22,344 bases of DNA from Bacteroidales bacterium (GTDB lineage Bacteria; Bacteroidota; Bacteroidia; Bacteroidales; F082). The stretch covers positions 1 through 22,344 of the forward strand of contig JAFWRA010000227.1 of assembly GCA_017508895.1 (NCBI GenBank), read 5' to 3'. How positions within the stretch are numbered: position 1 is the first letter of the stretch; every line of letters starts with the position of its first letter. Position numbers and translations under genes: made by a program. This document shows positions 1-7,171 of the stretch, piece after piece. Under the pieces are notes generated by a model, which made no database searches, was not told where the DNA came from, and saw only the letters and a list, made by a program, of their open reading frames with translations.

Positions 1-345
1 AAAGGGGATGACCTGCCGCACGACACTATCAGCCGTTCCAACGACTTCATCACGGTGAAGGCCGACTACAAGCTGTATAAGATCAACTACGACGACTTGC
101 TTTTCATCGAGGGGCAGCACGAGTATGTGACTTTCCATACGACACAACGTCGCATCACGGCTTTGTTTGCGTTAAAGGACCTTGAGGAAATACTCCCGAA
201 GGACAAGTTCGTGCGTGTCCACAAGTCTTATATTGTCTCTTTCAAGCAGATCCAGGACCTTGACAAATCGGATGTCACCGTGGCGGGTACCAAAATACCC
301 GTGGGTGCCAGCTATCGTGATGAGCTGCTTGCGAGGCTTCAATAA
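1..345 (+). CDS. LytTR-domain response regulator, C-terminal part (5' end outside window)
   Basis: The frame is open from base 1 to a TAA at 343-345, so this is the 3' end of a longer gene and the GTG at 55 is internal. The visible 114 residues form a LytTR DNA-binding domain: a strand beginning FITVKADYK, the YDDLLFIEGQHEYV segment, and the family signature FVRVHKSYIV near the C-terminus. LytTR domains of this kind normally follow a receiver (REC) domain and, in Bacteroidales, are usually paired with a membrane histidine kinase; both would lie to the left. The protein is inferred to be a cytoplasmic transcription factor. It sits outside the integrated element, in the chromosomal flank. The domain call is secure; the receiver domain is inferred. 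Confidence 0.88.
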   Translation, partial: KGDDLPHDTISRSNDFITVKADYKLYKINYDDLLFIEGQHEYVTFHTTQRRITALFALKDLEEILPKDKFVRVHKSYIVSFKQIQDLDKSDVTVAGTKIPVGASYRDELLARLQ

Positions 346-359
346 AAAATTACGTGTTT

Positions 360-390
360 TTTGTTATGCAACGAAAAAAATGTATATTTG
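360..390 (+). promoter_or_regulatory. Bacteroidetes-type promoter for the YegP gene
   Basis: TTTG at 360-363 is followed after exactly 19 nt by TATATTTG at 383-390. This is a perfect match to the TTTG-N19-TAnnTTTG consensus of the primary sigma factor in Bacteroidetes. It lies 29 nt before the ATG at 420. Confidence 0.8.
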
Positions 391-419
391 CAGCGTAAAC
401 CAACTTAAAACTGATAATT

Positions 420-755
420 ATGGGTAAATTTGAAATCAAAACTAGAAAGAACGGTGAGTTTCAATTCAATCTGAAAGCTACTAACGGTCAAGTTATCCTA
501 ACCAGCGAAGGCTACAAGACCAAGGCTTCTTGCCTCAACGGTGTTGAATCCGTTAAGAAAAACTGCTTGGACGAAAAGCGTTTTGCTGTTAAGGAAGCAT
601 CTAATGGCAAGCCGTATTTCAACTTGATGGCTGCCAATGGCCAAGTCATCGGTTCGAGCCAGATGTATGCTAGCCAGGCAACTATGAAGAATGGCATTGC
701 TTCGGTGAGGAAGAACGCTCCCGAGGCTCCTATAGTTGACTTGACAGAAGAATAA
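420..755 (+). CDS. YegP/DUF1508 family protein, two repeats
   Basis: A 111-residue protein made of two DUF1508 (YegP-like) repeats. Residues about 3-50 begin FEIKTRKNGEFQFNLKATNG, and residues about 58-105 begin FAVKEASNGKPYFNLMAANG. Each repeat has the NGQVI(L/G)-S turn and a following helix with the NG(V/I)xSVxKN ending that defines the family. Length and duplication match E. coli YegP and its relatives. The biochemical role of the family is not established. There is no signal peptide or membrane segment, so it should be cytoplasmic. The gene has its own promoter (360-390) and a strong terminator (775-802), so it is monocistronic and part of the chromosomal flank. Confidence 0.9.
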   Translation: MGKFEIKTRKNGEFQFNLKATNGQVILTSEGYKTKASCLNGVESVKKNCLDEKRFAVKEASNGKPYFNLMAANGQVIGSSQMYASQATMKNGIASVRKNAPEAPIVDLTEE

Positions 756-774
756 GCATTGATTGGTAAAAACG

Positions 775-802
775 AAAAAGGAACGGCATGCCGTTCCTTT
801 TT
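775..802. terminator. bidirectional rho-independent terminator (perfect 28-bp palindrome)
   Basis: AAAAAGGAACGGCA is followed immediately by its exact reverse complement, giving a 14-bp arm on each side with T-tracts in both directions. It lies between the YegP gene (plus) and the tRNA-Pro 3' end (minus), so it could terminate both. Confidence 0.88.
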
Positions 803-810
803 TTGTTTTG

Positions 811-854
811 TCGGGGCAAAAGGATTCGAACCTTCGACCCCCTGCTCCCAAAGC
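811..854 (-). tRNA. tRNA-Pro(UGG), 3' fragment only; element attachment junction
   Basis: Read on the minus strand, this holds an anticodon loop TTTGGGA (846-852, anticodon TGG), the 3' anticodon-stem strand GCAGG, a variable loop GGGTC, a 5-bp T arm around TTCGAAT, the 3' acceptor strand TGCCCCG, and discriminator A at 811. The D arm, 5' acceptor strand and most of the 5' anticodon stem are absent: upstream on the minus strand the sequence TATGC pairs only three of the five stem positions, then turns AT-rich. No CCA is encoded. An integrase gene reading away from it starts 200 bp to the right. This is the pattern left when an element integrates at the 3' part of a tRNA gene and the intact copy is rebuilt at the other end. 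Confidence 0.85.
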
Positions 855-922
855 ATAAAAACACACTTTTCCCACATTATCAACCACTTACATTTTTCTT
901 TAATTATTTCTTTATCAAACAC

Positions 923-953
923 TTGCATATATCATCATTTATATGTATTTTTG
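923..953 (+). promoter_or_regulatory. promoter upstream of the integrase
   Basis: TTG (923-925), a 20-nt spacer, then TATTTTTG (946-953), close to the Bacteroidetes consensus with one extra spacer base. It lies about 100 nt before the chosen integrase ATG, and the leader contains the CATGGGCAAA repeats, so binding there could repress transcription. Confidence 0.55.
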
Positions 954-969
954 CATGTATTTTTAATCA

Positions 970-1013
970 CATGGGCAAATCATGGGCAAATTTCAACCCA
1001 TCCCATGGGCAAA
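970..1013 (+). repeat. three direct copies of CATGGGCAAA next to the attachment site
   Basis: Identical 10-mers occur at 970-979, 981-990 and 1004-1013, between the tRNA junction and the integrase start. Directly repeated short sites in this position commonly serve as arm-type binding sites for tyrosine recombinases or their excisionases. That role is inferred from position and repetition only. Confidence 0.6.
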
Positions 1014-1053
1014 AAATACAAAGCAACGCATAGATAACCAAATTGTTAGAAAA

Positions 1054-2391
1054 ATGAAAATTAACCCCTCTGCCTATGAGCCGATGCTCAAAAACGCTTC
1101 GGAGCAAGTTTACCTCCGCGCTTTCCTAGATATCAGGCGCCAAAAAAAGGACGGTACTTACCCCATTTACATCCGTGTAACCTACCAAGGCGAAAAGTGG
1201 CTCCACGCAACTGGAGTCTGCGTTTCCGACGACGACTACGCCAAAATCTTCACCCTCAAAAACGGCTCTTCACCCCTCCACAAGGCCAAAAGCCAAGTCA
1301 CGAAGGCCTTCACCAAAATCTATGATGCCGTCGTCGCTCTCAATGTCGAGAAGAAATTCACCTTTGAGAATCTCAAAAAGGCCATCGCCAACCCTGAGAC
1401 CAAGACACCGGAAGCCCCCACGCTCCTCGAATACTGGATCCAGTTTGGCGAGAGCAAGAACACCGAGAAGACCCGCCTTCAGTACAGCACAGCCCTCAAG
1501 AGCTTCTATCGTTTCCTTGGCTGTTCCATCACAAGCCTCACCAAGAAACGCACCAAGGAGAAAACGCTTGTCGTCAAAGGCAAGAAATCCAAGGTCCCCC
1601 CGTCTTTCGTTGACGAGAACGTCATCAAGCAATGGACGGCTTCGATGGATGAGGCCGGCCTGTCCGACTCCACCAAGAGCATCTATCTTCGCGCCCTCCG
1701 TGCCGTCATGAACAGCCTGGGCGAAAAGAAGATCATCGGCGAGGTGCCCAAGTTCTCCATCAAGCAAGGCACCCGTCGCAAAGAGGACTACATCCCAGTC
1801 ACCGACATCGTGAAGATTCGCGATTATAAAGGCCCCGGGAGAAAAGCCGCCGACTGGTGGCTCATCCTCTATCTCTGCAACGGCAGCAATCTGAAAGACC
1901 TGTCCACCCTCGTATGGAACGACGACTACTTCTATAATAAGGAGTTGTCCTACATCCGTGGCAAGATAGCCGACAAGGTGAAGGTAACCGTCCGTATTCC
2001 CGTCACGGAACCATTGGAGAAGCTGCTCGGCAAATACGCCAGCAAGCCCGTGAAAGGCAAGCTCGTATTCCCGCAGATCCTCCGTGATGCCAAGTATGAG
2101 CCGGAAATGGAAAGCCGCACCCACGACTTCAACCGCCAAATCCGCAAAGGCATGAAAGGCGTTTGTGAAAAGCTCGGCATCCGTCCCGTCACCGCTTCCA
2201 CCGCTCGTAATTCTTACATCACCACGCTAACCTGGCATGGCATCTCCGATGCCTTCATCGATGCCATGGTCGGCCACGTCGATTCCAAGAACGTCCTCCG
2301 AGGCTATCAAGGCACCATCAGCCCAAAGAAGCGATTGAAGGTAAACAACCTCCTCTTCATCGATCCAGAGATTGACGAAGACGAAGAATGA
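1054..2391 (+). CDS. int: tyrosine recombinase / phage-type integrase
   Basis: A 445-residue site-specific recombinase with the usual layout of Bacteroidales element integrases: an N-terminal Arm-DNA-binding domain (FLDIRRQKKDGTYPIYIRV, about 20-50), a SAM-like core-binding domain (about 120-230), and a C-terminal catalytic domain. The catalytic end shows TARNSY (R385), the GH pair (H408) and the nucleophile Y418 in RGYQG, ten residues after H408. The first catalytic-box Arg is not obvious in LYLCNGSNLKDLSTL, and the H of HxxR is replaced by Ser (STAR); relaxed boxes occur in some Bacteroidetes integrases. The ATG at 1054 is preferred to the one at 982, which would translate the repeats and leader. 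It lies beside the tRNA-Pro fragment, consistent with integration there. Confidence 0.92.
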   Translation: MKINPSAYEPMLKNASEQVYLRAFLDIRRQKKDGTYPIYIRVTYQGEKWLHATGVCVSDDDYAKIFTLKNGSSPLHKAKSQVTKAFTKIYDAVVALNVEKKFTFENLKKAIANPETKTPEAPTLLEYWIQFGESKNTEKTRLQYSTALKSFYRFLGCSITSLTKKRTKEKTLVVKGKKSKVPPSFVDENVIKQWTASMDEAGLSDSTKSIYLRALRAVMNSLGEKKIIGEVPKFSIKQGTRRKEDYIPVTDIVKIRDYKGPGRKAADWWLILYLCNGSNLKDLSTLVWNDDYFYNKELSYIRGKIADKVKVTVRIPVTEPLEKLLGKYASKPVKGKLVFPQILRDAKYEPEMESRTHDFNRQIRKGMKGVCEKLGIRPVTASTARNSYITTLTWHGISDAFIDAMVGHVDSKNVLRGYQGTISPKKRLKVNNLLFIDPEIDEDEE

Positions 2392-2394
2392 ATC

Positions 2395-2421
2395 AAAAGC
2401 CCGGCGCTCCGCTGGGCTTTT
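2395..2421 (+). terminator. rho-independent terminator after the integrase
   Basis: A stem AAAAGCCCGGCG / CGCTGGGCTTTT (one G·U) with loop CTC is followed by more T residues (through 2424). It starts just after the integrase stop codon and separates the integrase from the next gene. Confidence 0.85.
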
Positions 2422-2461
2422 TTTATCCCTCCATTTCGCGCACTCTTAAATCTTTATAGCC

Positions 2462-3490
2462 ATGACAGCAATATCATCATTTAAGATCCATGCCGACCTG
2501 GACGGCTATCTGAATGACCCCGTCTTGGGGCCACTTAACGAAATGATTTATGAAACCCTGCTTGAAATCAACACGTTCGACACCGCCAGCAACAGGCATT
2601 ATCCTATCTGGCATCCCGCGCACGTGATTTTCAGGGAAGCGTATTCTTTGATGAACGATTTCGCAAAAGAGCAGCACCCCGAAGAAAACTTTGTCCAGAA
2701 TCATTTCTTCAAAGTCCGCAAACGTCTTCTCGACACCTACGCGGCAGAAATCGTCCTGTCGGTCGATTTCGTGCTGCTACGGCTACGCAACGACAGGAAG
2801 AGCCGTTTCCTTATCTCATCCATCAAACGTGCAGTAGATGTTAATTCTGACTATTTCAAGACATTTGAACAACTGGCCAACGAACTTGATGAGCCTGAGG
2901 AAGATTGGAAAGAAAAGTATCACTCCCTTCAGAAACAATATGATGCGCTCTGTGCATCCATTCCATCGCCATTAACCGACAAGAAAAACCAATATCTTCT
3001 ACCTCTCGATACAATCGAAGCGGCTCGTCATGGCTATGTCCATGTCCAAGACCTGCTTCAAGCCGTCGACAAGGTCAAGACGGCCAACCTCTATAAAGTG
3101 CTGACCTACCTCCTTGCCGACATCAACGGAGATTTCCAAGAGATGGTGAAAACCAAGGAAGGATTGCATAACGATGAACTCGCCTCAACCTACACATCCC
3201 ACCTGGCCATCAGCAAACAAATCTCCGAAATCGACCTCATTCGCGTCTTCCTGGCACTTTATGAATCCGGATGCATCATTGACCGTAAGACAAGGAAGAA
3301 ACCGACGCAAAAGGAGTATTTCAAAACCATTGGCGATTTGTTCGACATCGATCTCTCCGATGCCACTGCCACCTACAGCAGGTCGCTCCAACAAGGTTGC
3401 ACCGAAGAAACGACAGAGGCCATCTTCATCCTTTTGGCGCAAGCCCTTCTAAACAAGCCAGCTGGGAAAAACAAGAAAAAACGTACATAA
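2462..3490 (+). CDS. hypothetical protein, possibly RteC-like
   Basis: A 342-residue soluble, mostly helical protein with no signal peptide or membrane segment. I do not recognise it with certainty. The order (helical N-terminal half, charged middle at about 140-165, and a C-terminal block with KKPTQKEYFKTIGDLFDIDL followed by TYSRSLQQG) recalls the C-terminal pattern of RteC-family regulators of Bacteroides conjugative elements, where a short helix pair precedes an 'F-x-I-x-L' turn and a basic helix. The tail is basic (KNKKKRT). It stands between the integrase and the HTH/primase genes, a usual place for an element regulator. No clear promoter is visible in the 40 bp after the integrase terminator. 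Confidence that it is a gene is high; function is a guess. Confidence 0.8.
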   Translation: MTAISSFKIHADLDGYLNDPVLGPLNEMIYETLLEINTFDTASNRHYPIWHPAHVIFREAYSLMNDFAKEQHPEENFVQNHFFKVRKRLLDTYAAEIVLSVDFVLLRLRNDRKSRFLISSIKRAVDVNSDYFKTFEQLANELDEPEEDWKEKYHSLQKQYDALCASIPSPLTDKKNQYLLPLDTIEAARHGYVHVQDLLQAVDKVKTANLYKVLTYLLADINGDFQEMVKTKEGLHNDELASTYTSHLAISKQISEIDLIRVFLALYESGCIIDRKTRKKPTQKEYFKTIGDLFDIDLSDATATYSRSLQQGCTEETTEAIFILLAQALLNKPAGKNKKKRT

Positions 3491-3568
3491 GTAACACCTT
3501 ACTGATGTAACCGCGTGAAGTTTTAGCTCGTATTTAGCCGCCGAAAACAACCACTAAAAATTCACGTC

Positions 3569-3934
3569 ATGTACCAATCCAACGAACCCCTGTCTTTCGA
3601 CAGCCTACCCAATGCCGTCTCACAGCTGATAAAAGACGTAGGCGAAATGAAGACCATGCTGCAGTCCATCGCCGACCGCGATGGCCAGCCTCAAAAACAA
3701 TGGATGAGCGTCGACGACCTCATCATCTACCTCCCCGGCAAGCCAGCCCGCCAAACCATCTACTCATGGGTCTGGAAAAAAGCCATCCCTTACCACAAAG
3801 CCGGAGCCAAGCTCCAATTCCTCAAGTCAGAGATTGACGCCTGGATCCTTGGCGAAGATTTCACCGTCGACGACGATGAAACCGTCCGCATACCATTGAA
3901 AGCACGCAAAGCCACGAAAGGAGGCCGTCCATGA
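3569..3934 (+). CDS. helix-turn-helix protein, excisionase/MerR-like fold
   Basis: A 121-residue protein. Residues about 10-35 form a short helical or coiled segment (SLPNAVSQLIKDVGEMKTML). Residues about 47-92 look like a Helix_turn_helix_17-type winged helix: WMSVDDLIIYLPGKPARQTIYSWV, then IPYHKAGAKLQFLKSEIDAWI. In Bacteroidales elements such proteins act as excision factors or bind near the attachment site or replication region. The 3' end overlaps the next gene by 4 bp (ATGA), so the two are probably translated together. It opens the coupled block that runs to 6648. Confidence 0.85.
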   Translation: MYQSNEPLSFDSLPNAVSQLIKDVGEMKTMLQSIADRDGQPQKQWMSVDDLIIYLPGKPARQTIYSWVWKKAIPYHKAGAKLQFLKSEIDAWILGEDFTVDDDETVRIPLKARKATKGGRP

Positions 3935-4182
3935 ACAATCTGCAAAGCTATGTCAACAAAGAGGAAGTCACCCTGACCCATCCCAACCTCTCCAAACTCT
4001 GGCTCGACTCTGGCGATGTCATGCGGCTGCTCCATTGCTCCCGTCGCACCTTGGATAAGCTCCGCACCATGGGCTTGCCTTATTACAAGGTGCACACCCA
4101 TTACTGTCTCTACAAGCTGGATGAAGTCCAGGCATTCATCGAGAACCATAAAATCATAAAAGACCATGGAAACGCTCGTTAG
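3931..4182 (+). CDS. small helix-turn-helix protein
   Basis: An 83-residue protein whose core, SGDVMRLLHCSRRTLDKLRTMGLPYYKV followed by YKLDEVQAFIE, is another HTH_17/excisionase-like domain: helix, turn, recognition helix, wing, and a C-terminal helix that reads a column-like E-x-x-A-F-I. Its start overlaps the previous stop by 4 bp, and its end overlaps the next gene by 17 bp. A pair of adjacent HTH_17 proteins ahead of primase genes is a familiar layout in Bacteroides mobilizable elements, where one is often needed for excision. Which of the two would do this here cannot be told from sequence. Confidence 0.85.
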   Translation: MNNLQSYVNKEEVTLTHPNLSKLWLDSGDVMRLLHCSRRTLDKLRTMGLPYYKVHTHYCLYKLDEVQAFIENHKIIKDHGNAR

Positions 4183-4810
4183 ACCTCAACCGTTCATCCC
4201 TTCGCATCCAGTGTGCCCTCCGGTCACGGCGGTCGCTTCGTTCTCCCGTTTCTCCTTCTTCACCAAGCCGATAGAGAGCAAGCAGCCCACCATGGAGTTC
4301 TCCCTGGCCGATGCCTACAACTACATCCGTAGTGGCGTGTCGGCACAGGCCACAGCTCGCCTGCGCTCGCTGCCATCCACGCAACGCCCGGCCTTCAAGA
4401 GATCAAACTTCGACTTCTGCACCTTCTCCGGCCTTTTCCAGCAGCGCAAAGCCGACAAACTCATCCGGCATTCCTATCTCGTGTGCTTCGACTTCGACCA
4501 TCTCTCAGATGTCGAAGCCGTCGCGCTCACACTCCTGAACGACCCCTATTTTGAGACCATGCTGCTCTTCCGCAGCCCTTCAGGTGACGGCCTCAAATGG
4601 GTCGTCTCAATGGAACAGAACTACGCCTACCGCGAGCGTTTCTTCCCTGTCGAAACGCCCGCTTCCTATCACCCCCTGTTCTTCTATGCCGTCCAACATT
4701 ACCTCCACACCACCTATTCCCTCGATGTCGATGAAAAGTGCAAGGACGTTTCTCGTGCCTGTTTCCTTCCATTCGACCCTAATGCCTACATCAACCCAGC
4801 TTTGTCATGA
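4166..4810 (+). CDS. BT4734/VirE-N-like small primase-polymerase domain protein
   Basis: A 214-residue protein resembling the BT4734/BF3469 (VirE N-terminal-like) family, regarded as a prim-pol type fold. It has the segment VCFDFDHL with D109 and D111 as the likely metal-binding acidic pair, SPSGDGLK at 137-144, and a late DVSRACFLPFDPNAY block that matches the family's end. No membrane segment is present. It starts inside the preceding HTH gene and ends in an ATGA overlap with the DUF3987 gene, so the two products should be made together. The expected job is priming DNA synthesis when the element replicates as a circle or single strand. In many relatives this domain is fused to the DUF3987 part; here the two are separate genes. 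Confidence 0.85.
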   Translation: METLVRPQPFIPSHPVCPPVTAVASFSRFSFFTKPIESKQPTMEFSLADAYNYIRSGVSAQATARLRSLPSTQRPAFKRSNFDFCTFSGLFQQRKADKLIRHSYLVCFDFDHLSDVEAVALTLLNDPYFETMLLFRSPSGDGLKWVVSMEQNYAYRERFFPVETPASYHPLFFYAVQHYLHTTYSLDVDEKCKDVSRACFLPFDPNAYINPALS

Positions 4811-6648
4811 CCAAACCACAAACCACCTACGCCACTTCCGTCGCTGATTCCGTCGAGGCCCTGACCGTCCTGATAGAGCGGTCGGCCACCGACATCACCG
4901 CCGATTATGGCGACTGGTGCAGCATCGGCTTCGCCCTCGCACACGAATTTGGTGCCGATGGTGAGCCTTTTTTCCACAGAATTTCGGCTTTTTACCCCAA
5001 TTATGACCCCCAAACAGCCCAAAAACAGTATGCCGCTTGCCTCCGTCATAGGATGCCGTCCGGCAAAGCTCCCATCACCATCGCCACCCTCTTCCACATC
5101 GCCAAGTCCCACGGAATCAACTTACCAGCACCATCTTCCGATGGTCTTGGCTCGTTGCTCCGTCCCGACCTCATTGCGGGCTGCGCCCCGCAATCTCACC
5201 CATTTTCCTCACGAAATCCGAATGAGGAAATGAGGAATGAGGAAAACTCCAGGCTTGCGGACGGCTCGTCCGCATATCATGAACCCTTGCCATCGTTTTC
5301 CCAATCCATCCGTTCCAGCCTCCCATCCATCATGCAGCGCATCATCGCCGACTCGGTCTCGGATGTCGATGCCGACATCCTCATCCTCGGCTCACTCACT
5401 GTCTTTTCGGCCTGCATCCCGAATGTATATGGTATGTACGACTGTCGCGAGGTCTTCGCCAATCTCTTCCTCTTCGTCACCGCCAGCGCATCGGCTGGCA
5501 AAGGACGGCTCTCCTTGTGCCGTCATCTCGCTGCGCCGTTGCACCAGGCGCTCCGTGAGAAGTACAAGAAGCAGATGAAGAAATACGAAGCTGCCCAAGT
5601 GGCCTATGCCGTCAACCGCAAAAACACCCTCGAAGTGCCACCCAAAGAACCGCCGTTCCTCACTTTGTTCGTCCCTGCCAACAGCACGGCCACTGTCGTC
5701 TATCAGACCCTCGCCCAAAACAACGGTGTCGGCCTTCTGTTCGAGACAGAAGGCGACACCTTGGCCAATGCCTTCAATTCCGACCTCGGCAACTATTCCG
5801 ACGGATTCAGGAAAGCGTTTCACCATGAAACGATTTCCTATCTCCGCAAGAAAGATCATGAATACGTCGAGATTGTGAAGCCCAAATTCTCCGCTGTCCT
5901 GTCCGGCACACCGCAGCAAATCTTCAATCTCATCCCTGATGCTGAAAACGGCCTCTTCAGCCGTTTCATCTTCTATGTCATGGAAACCGAATTGGTCTGG
6001 CACAACATGTTTGCCTCCCATGGTGGCACCACGGCTGATGAGAAGTTCAAGGAGATAGGCCGCGATTTCTTCACCTTCCTGAAGAAGTTCCCCAAGCGGC
6101 CAGTCCAGTTCACCCTCAGCCGTTCCCAGATGGACCAGTTCAATGCCTACTTCGAGGCCACGCAGCTTCGCTTCGCTCAGCTGCTCGGCGACGAAATCGT
6201 GGCCACAGTTCGCCGCCTCGGTCTCATCCTCTTTCGCTTCGCGATGATCTTGACCGTCCTTCGCCGCATCGACGATGCGCCGAAGTCCGCCAAGAGTGGA
6301 GATAAAAAACTTCGCATGGTCTGCTCCGATGCCGACTTCGACACTGCCTTGGCCATGGTCAAAGTCCTGCTGCAGCACTCGGCAGCTGTCTTTCAGGCGC
6401 TGCCTCGCAACGCCAAGGCACCTGTCTTGAAAGGCCGTCAAGTTATCGCAGCCGAAACCCGCGAAAAGTTCCTGGCAGCATTGCCTGAAACTTTCGACCG
6501 CCCAACCTACATCAAAACCGCCGCTTCGCTCAACATCACCGAAAAAACCGCTGAGCGTTACCTGCAATTCTTCATCAAATCTGGCCAGCTATTGCACCCC
6601 TCAACTGGCCAGTACCGCAAGAACCCCGAAGGGGTGACACAACCCTAA
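4807..6648 (+). CDS. PriCT-2 / DUF3987 protein (primase-associated ATPase/helicase-like)
   Basis: A 613-residue protein. Residues about 25-100 look like a primase C-terminal 2 (PriCT-2) domain (DYGDWCSIGFALAHEFG, then YDPQTAQKQYAACL). A poorly conserved linker at about 115-160 is encoded by the first TGAGGAAA cluster. From about 165 onward it is DUF3987, with a P-loop-like TASASAGKGRL at 225-235 and a long helical insertion rich in K and E. The C-terminal 60 residues resemble a winged helix (FDRPTYIKTAASLNITEKTAERYLQFF). DUF3987 proteins accompany prim-pol domains in phage and element replication and are treated as helicase-like. The stop codon lies inside a strong hairpin (6631-6664). The enzymatic role is inferred, not shown. 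Confidence 0.87.
   Translation: MTKPQTTYATSVADSVEALTVLIERSATDITADYGDWCSIGFALAHEFGADGEPFFHRISAFYPNYDPQTAQKQYAACLRHRMPSGKAPITIATLFHIAKSHGINLPAPSSDGLGSLLRPDLIAGCAPQSHPFSSRNPNEEMRNEENSRLADGSSAYHEPLPSFSQSIRSSLPSIMQRIIADSVSDVDADILILGSLTVFSACIPNVYGMYDCREVFANLFLFVTASASAGKGRLSLCRHLAAPLHQALREKYKKQMKKYEAAQVAYAVNRKNTLEVPPKEPPFLTLFVPANSTATVVYQTLAQNNGVGLLFETEGDTLANAFNSDLGNYSDGFRKAFHHETISYLRKKDHEYVEIVKPKFSAVLSGTPQQIFNLIPDAENGLFSRFIFYVMETELVWHNMFASHGGTTADEKFKEIGRDFFTFLKKFPKRPVQFTLSRSQMDQFNAYFEATQLRFAQLLGDEIVATVRRLGLILFRFAMILTVLRRIDDAPKSAKSGDKKLRMVCSDADFDTALAMVKVLLQHSAAVFQALPRNAKAPVLKGRQVIAAETREKFLAALPETFDRPTYIKTAASLNITEKTAERYLQFFIKSGQLLHPSTGQYRKNPEGVTQP
5204..5245 (+). repeat. iteron-like cluster A: one inverted and three direct TGAGGAAA copies
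   Basis: TTTCCTCA at 5204-5211, an 11-nt gap, then TGAGGAAA (5223-5230), TGAGGAA (5231-5237) and TGAGGAAA (5238-5245). The inverted copy and the first direct copy can form an 8-bp hairpin. It lies within the DUF3987 gene, in the part coding for a poorly conserved linker. Its partner is cluster B at 7172-7215. Confidence 0.7.
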
Positions 6649-6664
6649 CCAGGGGTTTCACCCC
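6631..6664. other. two-part hairpin spanning the DUF3987 stop codon
   Basis: GGGGTGA (6631-6637) pairs with TCACCCC (6658-6664), and inside it AACCC pairs with GGGTT, leaving a small CAC bulge and a 7-nt loop. The TAA at 6646-6648 is in the loop. No T-tract follows, so it looks less like an intrinsic terminator than a structure that could limit readthrough or protect the message end. Confidence 0.5.
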
Positions 6665-6694
6665 CTGACATTCACACACCTAACCTCACATACT

Positions 6695-6943
6695 ATGAAA
6701 TCAGTAATCCTCATCGAAGCCTACACCATGTCCGCCTATCGTGCCATCCGTCCCGCTATCGTCGGTGCCCATATCGGCTACGTCGGCGTTTGTGGCCTCA
6801 CATTCTCGGCCACCATCTATCAAAAGGACTATGCCTACCTCGTCGATGTCATCAACATTGCAGCGCAAAGCGCTGGCATCCCACGCGACGAGTACAACAT
6901 AGTCGCCCTCCAGAACATTGCCAAACCCACAAAAACTGAATGA
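6695..6943 (+). CDS. hypothetical small protein, first of a tandem paralogous pair
   Basis: An 82-residue protein I do not recognise. It starts MKSVILIEAYTMSAYRAIRP, has a central aliphatic strand-like stretch (HIGYVGVCGLTFSATIY), and ends with a helix followed by AGIPRDEYNIVAL. There is no signal peptide. The next gene encodes a related protein: both share the pattern I-x-x-YT-x-x-A-x-x-AI-x-P-x-x-V near the start and VD ... AGI-x-x-xEY-x-I near the end. The alternation of strands and one late helix suggests a small alpha/beta fold. It begins 46 bp after the DUF3987 gene and may be in the same transcript. Confidence 0.7.
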   Translation: MKSVILIEAYTMSAYRAIRPAIVGAHIGYVGVCGLTFSATIYQKDYAYLVDVINIAAQSAGIPRDEYNIVALQNIAKPTKTE

Positions 6944-6944
6944 T

Positions 6945-7166
6945 ATGATTACCACCATTCGCATCGCAACCTACACCCTCCCAGCTCACGCCGCTATCCA
7001 TCCCATAGTGGTAAAATCAAACGTCATCAAGCGTCGCTTGCTATTTGTGTGCTTTTATTGCACCATACGGACCCGGAAAGGGAAGGAAACTGTAGATGCA
7101 CTTCAAAAAGCCTGGGATGATGCTGGAATAAAACACAGCGAATACAAAATCATTATCGAGGAATGA
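6945..7166 (+). CDS. hypothetical small protein, second of the tandem pair
   Basis: A 73-residue protein starting at the ATG at 6945, one base after the stop of its paralogue. A longer TTG reading from 6918 would overlap the upstream gene and lose the aligned N-terminus, so the ATG is chosen. The N-terminal ITTIRIATYTLPAHAAIHPIVV and C-terminal VDALQKAWDDAGIKHSEYKIII align with the ends of the 6695-6943 product, while the middle is basic here (KRRLLFVCFYCTIRTRKGKE) and aliphatic there. Function is unknown. The two could form a heterodimer, which is only a guess from the pairing. Iteron-like cluster B starts 5 bp after its stop. Confidence 0.65.
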   Translation: MITTIRIATYTLPAHAAIHPIVVKSNVIKRRLLFVCFYCTIRTRKGKETVDALQKAWDDAGIKHSEYKIIIEE

Positions 7167-7171
7167 GGCCG

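Noticed and set aside
759..1037. Open frames over the tRNA fragment and repeats
   Set aside because: The peptides with FEPSTPCSQS or RTFDPLLPKH are the well-known false translations of tRNA genes.
1270..2139. Long minus-strand open frame of 289 residues
   Set aside because: It is antisense to the integrase, whose domains are clear, and has a composition (many G, L, D, E, V without motif) that mirrors the integrase codons.
5392..6567. Minus-strand open frame of 391 residues
   Set aside because: Antisense to the DUF3987 gene; no recognised motif, and no promoter box or operon context.
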